Shown here in pieces: positions 1-6,905 of a stretch of 59,231 bases of DNA (position 1 is its first letter; each line of letters opens with the position of its first letter). Source of the DNA: Clostridiales bacterium (GTDB taxonomy: Bacteria > Bacillota > Clostridia > Christensenellales > Aristaeellaceae); the NCBI GenBank assembly GCA_004555535.1, contig SFHU01000002.1, positions 1-59,231 on the forward strand, read 5' to 3'. The notes under the pieces are model-generated. The model made no database searches. It was not told the origin of the DNA and saw only the letters and a list, made by a program, of their open reading frames with translations. The translations under genes were made by a program, and so were the position numbers.

Positions 1-9
1 CATTTTCTG

Positions 10-90
10 TTTTTGTGCACGAATTTGTCTTTTTTGTGCAGAGGATGCGGCATGAGAATGAACGCGCGGGAAATTCGCACTTTTTGTGCA
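10..90. promoter_or_regulatory. Three TTTTTGTGCA direct repeats upstream of the kinase operon
   Basis: The decamer TTTTTGTGCA occurs exactly three times, at 10-19, 31-40 and 81-90. The start-to-start distances are 21 and 50 bp, close to whole turns of the helix, so the copies could lie on one face of the DNA. They sit just upstream of the best promoter for the 174-9068 operon. A regulator-binding role is inferred; no known operator matches. Confidence 0.4.
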
Positions 91-110
91 GCAATTCGTC
101 GGAAATTTCC

Positions 111-140
111 TTGCTCTCCTGTTTCCGCATTCGCTACAAT
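111..140 (+). promoter_or_regulatory. Probable promoter of the kinase/phosphatase/VWA operon
   Basis: TTGCTC at 111-116 and TACAAT at 135-140 are separated by 18 bp and lie about 34 bp upstream of the first start codon. The -10 matches consensus at five of six positions; the -35 is weaker. Confidence 0.5.
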
Positions 141-173
141 AGAGCATAAATCATTTTCACAAGAGGTGGCGGT

Positions 174-1559
174 ATGGCTGTACAGGAAGGCAGCCCGGTT
201 CGCGGTCTGAACGGGCGGCGCTACACGCTGGAAAAGGAAATCGGCGCGGGCGGCGAGGGGCGTGTTTACCGGATCGCCGGGCAGGATCTGGTGGGGAAAA
301 TCTACAAGAAGGTGGATCCCGAGGTCGAGCACAAAATCCGCTACATGGTGCAGCATCCCATCGAGAATCTTCGGGACAGCCAGGGCAGGGTGATTCTCGC
401 GCTGGCCTGGCCGCAGGATATTCTCTGCGATGATCACGGCGCCTTTATCGGCTACACCATGCCCTTTATCAAGAACGGCGTGGAAATCTGCACGATTGCC
501 CGCGGGTGCGATATGCCCAAGGCTCAGTCCATGTTCCCCGATTACAGCTGGATGTTCAATCTGCAGGTGGCCCTGAATCTGGCAAGAGCCGTGGCCTATC
601 TCCATTCCCGCAACTGCATTGTGGGCGACCTGAACTGCAAGAACATCATGGTCTCGCCCGGGGGCCTCATCACCATGCTGGACAACGACAGCTTTGATCT
701 GCTGGATAGCACTTCAGGCATGCATTTCCGCTGCTGCGCCGGCACGCAGGATTATCTCGCGCCGGAGCTGCAGGGGCGCAACCTGCGCTCGCCCAGCGCC
801 GTGTTCTCCGTACACAGCGACAATTTCGCCCTGGCCATCCACATTTTCCAGCTGCTGATGAACAACTTCCACCCCTTTACCGGCAAGAATCTCGTCGTCA
901 TCCGGGATTCCACCTCCACCAACCAGCGGCTGGATCACCTGGTGAACGGCAAATGCCCCTTCATTCACAACTATGCCGATCTGACGGTGCCCATCGGCGC
1001 GCCCTATCTGAATGAGATGGTGTCGCCGCAGCTGGTCAAGGATTTTTACCGCACCTTCAATTACGACGCCGCGAGCATTCAGGCGCATGCAAGGGAGCGC
1101 ACCACCGCCTCCCAATGGGTGACCGACCTGCAGCAGTTCATGAACGAGTTCTATACCCCGGGGAAGGCGTACCGCTGCCGCAACAGCGCAAGGCATTTCT
1201 ACCTGCGTCATATGGGCAAGTGCGGGCTTTGCGCAGCGGATGCGCGGCTCGCCTCGTTCCGCAAGGCACAGGCTGCCAAAGCAGCCGCGGCAAAGCCCGC
1301 CGCAGCCTCCGCCGGGACACCGTCCGGGCATGCCAACGCAACGCCGCCCACGCCGCCGCGTCCGACGGCTGCGCCGCAGTCTCCGCCCAAGGCGCCCACG
1401 CAGACGCCGCTTACGACCGGGAATAAAGCGAATCAGTACAAAACACTCGATGATGAGTACAAAAAGATCGATGATGAGTACAAAAAGACGGTTGTACTGT
1501 CCATGCTGTTCTGCATCGGCGTCATCATCGCGGCGATATGGGCGACGCTCTCCCGCTGA
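174..1559 (+). CDS. Divergent Ser/Thr protein kinase with C-terminal membrane anchor (TerY-P type)
   Basis: 461 residues; the ATG follows an AGAGGTGG ribosome binding site. The kinase fold is visible as a glycine-rich loop (GAGGEGRVY, residues 24-32), the ATP-binding Lys42, a catalytic loop with Asp152 and Asn157, a metal-binding Asp near 170 in an LDNDSF context that replaces DFG, and an APE motif. HRD is changed to VGD, as expected of the divergent kinases found with TerY-like VWA and PP2C proteins. After the kinase come a Cys/His-rich stretch (CRNSARHF to CGLC) that may bind zinc, an Ala/Pro-rich linker, a doubled DDEYKK motif and one membrane span (about 439-457) ending the protein. The kinase should therefore sit in the cytoplasm, tethered to the membrane. 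First gene of an eight-frame operon. The substrate is unknown; the FHA domain of the PrsW-like protein downstream is an obvious reader of phosphothreonine. Confidence 0.9.
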   Translation: MAVQEGSPVRGLNGRRYTLEKEIGAGGEGRVYRIAGQDLVGKIYKKVDPEVEHKIRYMVQHPIENLRDSQGRVILALAWPQDILCDDHGAFIGYTMPFIKNGVEICTIARGCDMPKAQSMFPDYSWMFNLQVALNLARAVAYLHSRNCIVGDLNCKNIMVSPGGLITMLDNDSFDLLDSTSGMHFRCCAGTQDYLAPELQGRNLRSPSAVFSVHSDNFALAIHIFQLLMNNFHPFTGKNLVVIRDSTSTNQRLDHLVNGKCPFIHNYADLTVPIGAPYLNEMVSPQLVKDFYRTFNYDAASIQAHARERTTASQWVTDLQQFMNEFYTPGKAYRCRNSARHFYLRHMGKCGLCAADARLASFRKAQAAKAAAAKPAAASAGTPSGHANATPPTPPRPTAAPQSPPKAPTQTPLTTGNKANQYKTLDDEYKKIDDEYKKTVVLSMLFCIGVIIAAIWATLSR

Positions 1560-1616
1560 CCCGATTTGCGCCGGGGTGCGGTGCTCTGCGGGCTATGCCA
1601 AGCAAAGGAGAAATGT

Positions 1617-2438
1617 ATGAAAACCTGTATCTATTGCGGAAGAACCTACCCGAAGGACGTCCGGGTATGCCCCGCGTGCGGGCTGAATCTGGAGCAGGCT
1701 CCGGAGAACATCATGGGGCCGATCGAGATTGACGTGGAGCCGGAGGAATGGATTCCGCCGCATCAGCATACGCCGGAGACGAGGACGCCTCCTCCCCCGC
1801 AGGCCCCTCTGCCCCCCGAAGAGCAGCAGACTCCCGGGCCGCAGCGCGCTATGCCGGAGCAGGCAGCGGCGCAGACGCTGTCGCCGGAGCTGATGCGGAT
1901 ATTCCGGGGGAATCAGTATATGTATGGTTTCAGGATGCTGCTGCTGATCGTCATAGCCCTCTGCCTTCTGCTGAACAACTGGCTGTACAACTGGAATGAC
2001 GCTTCGAATATTATCGGTGCGTCGCTGACGACAGTTGTTCCGGGTCTGCTCTTCGGGTTCAGGGGACTCGTGCGCAGCCTTGCGCGGCTGCGAAAAACAT
2101 CCGGGGAGCTGGCGGCGCAAGTCAGCGCTTCCCCCCATGGCGCGACCAGCCTGTTTTCCGCCCATGAGCGTATCGTCCTCAAAGCGCCGGTTGTCGGCGT
2201 GCTGCTCGGCGCCGGAGCGCTGTATGCCGCGTATTTCATCCTGTCAAATACCCCCCTGATGCATATAGTCTACAATCTGAGTATGCTGAGCCGAATCAAC
2301 AGCAGTGACTGGTGGTATGCCCTGAACAAGGCGAACGGGGGCATTGCGTGCTGCACGATGCTGCTTTTCTGCCTCAGCTATCCGATCCGCACCCTCCGTC
2401 TGTTTCTGCTCAGAGGCAAGGTCATCAAAACCCCGTAA
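1617..2438 (+). CDS. Zinc-ribbon membrane protein
   Basis: 273 residues. The ATG at 1617 was chosen because AAAGGAG precedes it by a normal distance and the protein then begins with a zinc ribbon (CIYCGR, then CPACG). The same frame is open upstream but without a ribosome site. After the ribbon comes a Pro/Glu-rich linker, then four hydrophobic segments near residues 100-122, 130-155, 186-210 and 240-265. The arrangement suggests a cytoplasmic zinc ribbon on a polytopic membrane domain. No specific family is recognised. It lies between the kinase and the phosphatase (12 bp before the latter) and is probably a structural or scaffold part of the same membrane complex. A second ribbon-plus-membrane protein lies at 4130. 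Confidence 0.8.
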   Translation: MKTCIYCGRTYPKDVRVCPACGLNLEQAPENIMGPIEIDVEPEEWIPPHQHTPETRTPPPPQAPLPPEEQQTPGPQRAMPEQAAAQTLSPELMRIFRGNQYMYGFRMLLLIVIALCLLLNNWLYNWNDASNIIGASLTTVVPGLLFGFRGLVRSLARLRKTSGELAAQVSASPHGATSLFSAHERIVLKAPVVGVLLGAGALYAAYFILSNTPLMHIVYNLSMLSRINSSDWWYALNKANGGIACCTMLLFCLSYPIRTLRLFLLRGKVIKTP

Positions 2439-2450
2439 AGGAGTGTCGCT

Positions 2451-3614
2451 ATGGATTTATCGCAGGAATTCCCACAGAATGAAGCCAGAATAGCCGTGCA
2501 GAATCCCACCGTCTCGGCCTTCGGCGTCACGCTTCAGGGCGCGTCGCACAAGCGAAGCACGCCGCCCGCACCCTGTCAGGATGCGCACGCCATGCGCTGG
2601 ATGGAGGACGAGGGCATTTTCCTTGCCGCCATTGCCGACGGCGTGGGCAGCTGCAAGCTCTCCCACTGGGGCGCATATACGGCGGTGAACGCTGCGCTGG
2701 AGAGCGTCCAGGAGGCCATCGGCGATCTGGCGGGCGGAAAGCACCTTCGGCTGGATGCCGAAAGCGGAGAATTCCGCAAACAGATGAAGGAAATCATGGT
2801 TTCCGCCTTCCGCGCCGCGCAGGATGCGGTGGAGCGACTGGCGGACGAAGCGGAGCCGCCGCAGCTGGTGTTCGCCCTCCAGTCCACCCTGACGCTGGCG
2901 ATTTACGACGGGCAATGCCTTTACCATGGGCACGCGGGGGACGACGGCATTGTGGCGCAGCTGCCCGACGGCACCGTGGAAATGGCGACTCGCCGGATGA
3001 AGGGCGAGGAGGCGAGCAGCGTCTTCCCGCTGCAAAGCGGTGAAAAGACATGGAGCTTCGGCCTGGTGCCGAAGGTCGCCGGTTTCGTCATGGCGACCGA
3101 CGGCGTGCTCGACGCCTTTGTGCAGAGCCACCCCGATTACTATGGCATCAACTACAGCAATGGCATCTGCTACGCCTTCATGGAGGACGCCATGAAGCAG
3201 CTGGCAGACAAGAGCGCCGGCGCTGCCGAGGCAGTCATGCAGCAGTACCTGCGCCTCATGCAGTCGGAGGAATACACGCAGCGGGTCACCGACGACCTGA
3301 CGCTGGTGGCGGCAGTATCCCCGGCGCTGATGGCGAAATCCAAGCAGCCGGATTTCAGCCTGGAGATCTGGAACACCATCGCGCAGGAGAGCATAAACGC
3401 TAAACGGCGTGCGCTCAATCACCGGGCAGCGCAGAAAGCCAGTCAGCCGGTGCAGAAGCCGGCGCTTCCGGCAGAGACGCTGGCGGCGCTTCCTCAGGAA
3501 GAACCCGCCGCCCCCAGGGAGGCCGCCCCTTTTTTTCCGGAGGCCCCAAGGATGATGGGGCGAAAAAAAAGATCATCCGACAAGGAATCACCGTGGTGGT
3601 TCTGGCGCTGGTGA
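2451..3614 (+). CDS. PP2C-family protein phosphatase
   Basis: 387 residues in the zero frame, with AAAGGAG upstream of the ATG. PP2C metal-site motifs are present in order: CQDA (Asp44), ADGVGS (Asp63-Gly64), ATDGVLDAF (Asp217) and TDDLT (Asp281-Asp282). The catalytic domain occupies about residues 25-295 and is followed by a Pro/Ala/Glu-rich linker. Beyond the A8 run at 3563-3570 the zero frame adds only a short Trp-rich tail before the stop. A -1 slip there would instead join the phosphatase to a membrane span and the coiled coil of the next frame. It is the predicted opponent of the kinase at 174; kinase, PP2C and VWA together define the TerY-P triad. It acts in the cytoplasm, membrane-linked if the frameshift product is made. 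Confidence 0.92.
   Translation: MDLSQEFPQNEARIAVQNPTVSAFGVTLQGASHKRSTPPAPCQDAHAMRWMEDEGIFLAAIADGVGSCKLSHWGAYTAVNAALESVQEAIGDLAGGKHLRLDAESGEFRKQMKEIMVSAFRAAQDAVERLADEAEPPQLVFALQSTLTLAIYDGQCLYHGHAGDDGIVAQLPDGTVEMATRRMKGEEASSVFPLQSGEKTWSFGLVPKVAGFVMATDGVLDAFVQSHPDYYGINYSNGICYAFMEDAMKQLADKSAGAAEAVMQQYLRLMQSEEYTQRVTDDLTLVAAVSPALMAKSKQPDFSLEIWNTIAQESINAKRRALNHRAAQKASQPVQKPALPAETLAALPQEEPAAPREAAPFFPEAPRMMGRKKRSSDKESPWWFWRW
3543..3592 (+). other. Possible -1 frameshift site between phosphatase and coiled coil
   Basis: An A8 run (3563-3570) is read CGA AAA AAA AGA in the phosphatase frame, so A AAA AAA is a perfect -1 slippery heptamer. AAGGA at 3548-3552 lies 10 nt upstream, the spacing at which a Shine-Dalgarno element stimulates -1 slippage in dnaX. 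A GCCCC/GGGGC stem (3543-3547 with 3557-3561) sits just before the run. After slippage the -1 frame reads through basic residues and a membrane span straight into the coiled-coil ORF. Against this, AAGGA at 3582-3586 could serve a separate GTG start at 3593, and a homopolymer error is possible. Confidence 0.5.
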
Positions 3615-4096
3615 TGGCGGCGCTTCTTGGCATGCTGCTGGTCAACCGCTTCCAGCTTCGACGGCAGAAGGCGTCGTACAATGACCTCTCGCAGCAATAC
3701 AGCGCGCTCTCCGGTGCATACGAAGAGCAGAAGGCGTCGTACAGCGAGCTGACCCAGCAATATAGCGCGCTCTCCGAAGCGCATGACGAGCAGAAGGCGT
3801 CGTACAACGAGCTGACCCAGCAATACGGCGCGCTTTCCGATGCATACGAAGAGCAGAAGGCGTCGTACAGCGAGCTGACCCAGCAATACAGCGCGCTTTC
3901 CGAAGCGCATGACGCGCTGAAGGAGCGCTGCGACGCGCTGGAACAGGAAGCCCGGGATGCTCAGGGCAGAGCGGAAAGCGCGGAGCGCGAGCTGGAAGCC
4001 ATCCGGCAATCCGTCATCATCATGGAGACAACACCGGAGCCGACGGAGCAGCCCGGCACGAGCGTCGTGGTTCAGGAAGGCCCCAATAACGAATAA
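3593..4096 (+). CDS. Membrane-anchored coiled coil of 21-residue repeats (separate protein or -1 extension of the phosphatase)
   Basis: 167 residues from a GTG at 3593 preceded by AAGGA six bases away. An N-terminal membrane span (about residues 1-17, extended upstream by Lys/Arg in the open -1 frame) is followed by four near-identical 21-residue units of the type SYSELTQQYSALSEAHDEQKA, each three heptads. Then come a further helical stretch rich in Glu/Arg/Ala and a short Thr/Pro/Glu tail. The ORF overlaps the phosphatase by 22 bp. With a positively charged N-terminal flank the coiled coil is predicted to lie outside the cell, so it could sense or bridge to something in the wall. Function is unknown; no homologue was recognised. 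Confidence 0.7.
   Translation: MVVLALVMAALLGMLLVNRFQLRRQKASYNDLSQQYSALSGAYEEQKASYSELTQQYSALSEAHDEQKASYNELTQQYGALSDAYEEQKASYSELTQQYSALSEAHDALKERCDALEQEARDAQGRAESAERELEAIRQSVIIMETTPEPTEQPGTSVVVQEGPNNE
3665..3916 (+). repeat. Four tandem 63-bp repeats within the coiled-coil gene
   Basis: Copies begin at 3665, 3728, 3791 and 3854 with the shared start CAGAAGGCGTCGTAC and exact 63-bp spacing. Each unit keeps the reading frame and encodes three heptads, so copy number can change by recombination without breaking the protein. Confidence 0.9.
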
Positions 4097-4129
4097 TCCG
4101 GCAGAAGCGACGAAGAAGGAGGAATACTC

Positions 4130-4771
4130 ATGAAAAAATGCAGTCAATGCGGAAGGGCCTATTCGGACCTGATCACCACCTGTTCCTACTGCGGCACGCC
4201 CCTTGGCGGCAGTGCGCCGGCAGGCTCCGGCAAGCCCGTCCCGCCGCCCGTGCGTCCCGCCGCACAGCCCGTGCGCAGCAGCACGCCGCCCGTGCAGCCC
4301 GCCGCACAGCCCGTGCACAGCAGCACGCCGCCCGTGCAGCCCGCGCCCGCTGCCGGCTCGACCACAGAGAACGTGGGCAAGGGCTTCCTTGGCGCGTGTC
4401 TCTTTGCCATGGGCGGCGCGGTCATTCAGGCGGTTCTGATCAACATCGGCATTGTGGCCGCCATTTCGGGCATCATCACCTATTTCCTGGCGATCTATGG
4501 CTATCAGAAGCTCTCGGGGATCGGCAATGCGTCCTCGAAAAAGGCGATCTGGATCGGCATCCCCGTTTCCCTGCTGATGGTGATTCTGGGAACGGCGTTC
4601 GGCTACTCCTTCTACTGCGCCCAGTATTGGGGCGTGTCCATGTCGGAAGCCGCGCACCTGATCCAGCAAAGCAGCGCCATCATCGACGCCATGGGAGAGG
4701 ACATCATGAGCTCCCTGATGCTCTGGGGTGTGTCCGTGGTCGTTTCCCTGATTCGCGGCAGGAAGAAGTAA
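4130..4771 (+). CDS. Second zinc-ribbon membrane protein with Pro-rich linker
   Basis: 213 residues, with a GAAGGAGG ribosome site. A zinc ribbon (CSQCGR, CSYCG) occupies residues 4-24. It is followed by a repetitive linker of V-[R/Q]-P-A-A-Q-P-V and SSTPPVQP units, then two or three hydrophobic segments between about residues 85 and 165 and a last one near the C terminus (about 193-208). The design parallels the protein at 1617, though the membrane parts differ. No enzymatic motif is seen. The operon position between coiled coil and VWA protein suggests a structural or adaptor role. Confidence 0.75.
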   Translation: MKKCSQCGRAYSDLITTCSYCGTPLGGSAPAGSGKPVPPPVRPAAQPVRSSTPPVQPAAQPVHSSTPPVQPAPAAGSTTENVGKGFLGACLFAMGGAVIQAVLINIGIVAAISGIITYFLAIYGYQKLSGIGNASSKKAIWIGIPVSLLMVILGTAFGYSFYCAQYWGVSMSEAAHLIQQSSAIIDAMGEDIMSSLMLWGVSVVVSLIRGRKK

Positions 4772-4853
4772 TCACGCATGAAGGCCGTGCGGTCGCATAC
4801 CGTCAGACCTGCATGGACAAGCAACATACGTCAAAAAGAAAGAGGGCATAACC

Positions 4854-5519
4854 ATGTACAACATCATGAATTTCGGTGAAAAGCACATTGCCTGCGTCCT
4901 TCTGGTGGACGTATCCGGCTCCATGAGCGGCAACGCCATTGCGGAATTGAACGAGGGTCTGCGCGTGTTCGGCGAGGCCCTGAAATCCGATTCCAAGGCC
5001 TATGGCTGTGCCGACGTGTGCGTCATCAGCTTTGGCAGCAAGGTGGAGCAGGTGGTTCCCTTCTGCCCCGCAGCGGAATACGTCGCCCCCGTGCTCACCG
5101 CCGGAGGATTGACCGTCATGAACGAGGCCATCATCACCGGTCTGGATATGATCGAGCTGCGCAAGCAGGAATACAAGGACGTGGGTGTGGATTACTGGCG
5201 TCCGTGGGTGTTCCTGCTCACCGACGGCGTTCCCACGGACGATGATCTGTATCAGGACGCCCAGCAGCGGCTTCAGGATGCGCTGAACAGCAAGAAGATC
5301 AACTTCTTCCCCATGGGCATCGGCAGCAGCGCGGATACCCAAACCCTGAAAAAATACACGAAGAACGGCAGCGGTATGGTGCTCAAGGCCTCCATACAGA
5401 ATTTCCAGGAAGCCTTCGTCTGGCTCTCCAGCAGCATGAGCGTGGTCAGCAACTCCGATCCCTCCATGAGCAAGGTGGAGCTGGAGCCCCTGCCCAACAC
5501 CATCACCGTGGAGCTGTGA
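4854..5519 (+). CDS. TerY-like VWA domain protein
   Basis: 221 residues; GAGGG precedes the ATG. It is essentially one von Willebrand A domain with a complete MIDAS: Asp19-x-Ser21-x-Ser23 in DVSGSMSG, a Thr in the GGLTVMNEA stretch, and Asp124 in LLTDGVPTDDD. The size and the bare VWA architecture match TerY of tellurium-resistance-linked systems. In TerY-P systems this protein accompanies a PP2C and a kinase and is thought to scaffold or present substrates in a metal-dependent way. No signal peptide, so cytoplasmic. Its stop overlaps the ATG of the PrsW-FHA gene by one base, indicating translational coupling and probable complex formation. No TerC, TerD or TerB homologue is present in the window. 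Confidence 0.9.
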   Translation: MYNIMNFGEKHIACVLLVDVSGSMSGNAIAELNEGLRVFGEALKSDSKAYGCADVCVISFGSKVEQVVPFCPAAEYVAPVLTAGGLTVMNEAIITGLDMIELRKQEYKDVGVDYWRPWVFLLTDGVPTDDDLYQDAQQRLQDALNSKKINFFPMGIGSSADTQTLKKYTKNGSGMVLKASIQNFQEAFVWLSSSMSVVSNSDPSMSKVELEPLPNTITVEL

Positions 5520-6874
5520 TGAGCGCTCCCTCTCTGGTTGAAAGGCTGATTCGCAGTCCGGAGTCGCTCACATGGAAGGATGTGTTATCCGGCTGGAGGG
5601 AAAAGCACACCCAGAGGGATGCGGATTACGCCATGATTGCCGGCACAACGCTGGACTCTGCGCAGACCGAGATGAGCATGCTGCAAAAATGGCAGCGGCC
5701 CTGGCTGTTTTTCCGGGTGTTCTGCGTCGGACTGTCCGCGTTTGCCGTGCTGCTCGCGTCCATTTTTGTCGTCATCGCTGTTCAGGGCGCGTGTGTCAAT
5801 CCCTGTCTGAACCTGCTCATGTTCCTGCTGCCGCCCTGTGTGGTGCCGGTGACGCTGATGATCCTCTTCTGGGAGATGAATGCGCCGCGAAACATCTCGC
5901 TGGCGGAGCTTATCGTGTATTTCTTCACCGGCGGCGTGCTTTCGCTGATGGTCAGCCTGCTGCTCTTCCCGCTGATTCCCGGCTACGAAGCCTCGTGGGC
6001 GCCCGTGGCGGAGGAGCCGGGCAAGCTGCTCATCGCCATGTTCTTTCTCCGCCGTCTGCATCGGAAAAAAGGCAGGGTGTTCGGGCTGAACGGCCTGGCC
6101 ATCGGCGCGGCGGTGGGCGCGGGCTTCGCTGCCTTTGAAAGCGCGCAGTATGCCTACGACGCCTACCTGGAGGGCATCATGCAGATGAACATCTCCTATG
6201 ATGCGCTTCTCTTCCACGGCGTCAGCATGGTCTTTGTCGCCGAAACCCTGATGCCGGTGCTGATTTCCATCGTGCTGCGAGGCGTCTGCGCGGTGTGTTG
6301 CCATGTGCTTTACTGCGCCCCATACAGCTGCGTCGCCGCCCTGCATACCCAAGGCGGCAATCCCTTTGCCGCGCTGCGGCACGCAGATTTCTGGGCGGTT
6401 TTCCTGCTTTCCGTTCTAATTCATGCCCTCTGGAACGCGCCCTTCGGCGGCCTGCTGCTCAAGCTGCCCGCCGCAACTGCGGTGCTGTGGCTCAGCTGCC
6501 GCTATGGCGTGCGCAAATCCTTCGGGCAGCTCAGCGCCTGCGTCGCTACGGCCGGGCAGAGAGCTGCAGGCGCCCTGCGCATTCAGTGTGTGGCCGGGGT
6601 GCATGCCGGCGTTGCCTTTGCTTTAACGAAGCCGGAAATCCTCATCGGCAGCGACGCCGACTGCCTGCTGAGCTATCCTGTCAGCACGCCCGGCATCAGC
6701 GGCAGGCACTGCAAGCTGCTCGTCCGTCAGGGAGAGCTGTACCTGGCGGATATGGGCAGCCACGCAGGCACGTACCTCAACGGCGCAAGGCTTCGCCCCG
6801 GCACCGGCTATCCGCTGAAGGCGGGCGACAGCTTTACCCTCGGCAGCGACGAACAGGCCTTCACAGTCGGTTGA
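5519..6874 (+). CDS. PrsW-type intramembrane protease fused to an FHA domain
   Basis: 451 residues from the ATG at 5519 (a GTG one codon earlier is also possible). The N-terminal two thirds is polytopic and carries the PrsW/CPBP-like glutamic protease motifs: EEPGK (Glu165-Glu166), FxxxE (Phe203 to Glu207) and HALWN (His302). PrsW usually shows HxxxD at the last motif, so Asn306 is a deviation. The C-terminal ~100 residues form an FHA domain: IGSDADC strand, GISGRHC with Ser394 and His397, and NG at 421-422. FHA domains bind phosphothreonine, so the kinase and phosphatase of the operon probably set the state of this protease. PrsW of Bacillus performs site-1 cleavage of anti-sigma factor RsiW; the target here is unknown. 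Confidence 0.85.
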   Translation: MSAPSLVERLIRSPESLTWKDVLSGWREKHTQRDADYAMIAGTTLDSAQTEMSMLQKWQRPWLFFRVFCVGLSAFAVLLASIFVVIAVQGACVNPCLNLLMFLLPPCVVPVTLMILFWEMNAPRNISLAELIVYFFTGGVLSLMVSLLLFPLIPGYEASWAPVAEEPGKLLIAMFFLRRLHRKKGRVFGLNGLAIGAAVGAGFAAFESAQYAYDAYLEGIMQMNISYDALLFHGVSMVFVAETLMPVLISIVLRGVCAVCCHVLYCAPYSCVAALHTQGGNPFAALRHADFWAVFLLSVLIHALWNAPFGGLLLKLPAATAVLWLSCRYGVRKSFGQLSACVATAGQRAAGALRIQCVAGVHAGVAFALTKPEILIGSDADCLLSYPVSTPGISGRHCKLLVRQGELYLADMGSHAGTYLNGARLRPGTGYPLKAGDSFTLGSDEQAFTVG

Positions 6875-6905
6875 CAGGCCACACTGGACAGAAGGAGGAA
6901 TCACG

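Noticed and set aside
3543..3570. GCCCC/GGGGC hairpin with A-run as a terminator
   Set aside because: The hairpin is followed by A, not T, on the plus strand, and the operon clearly continues.
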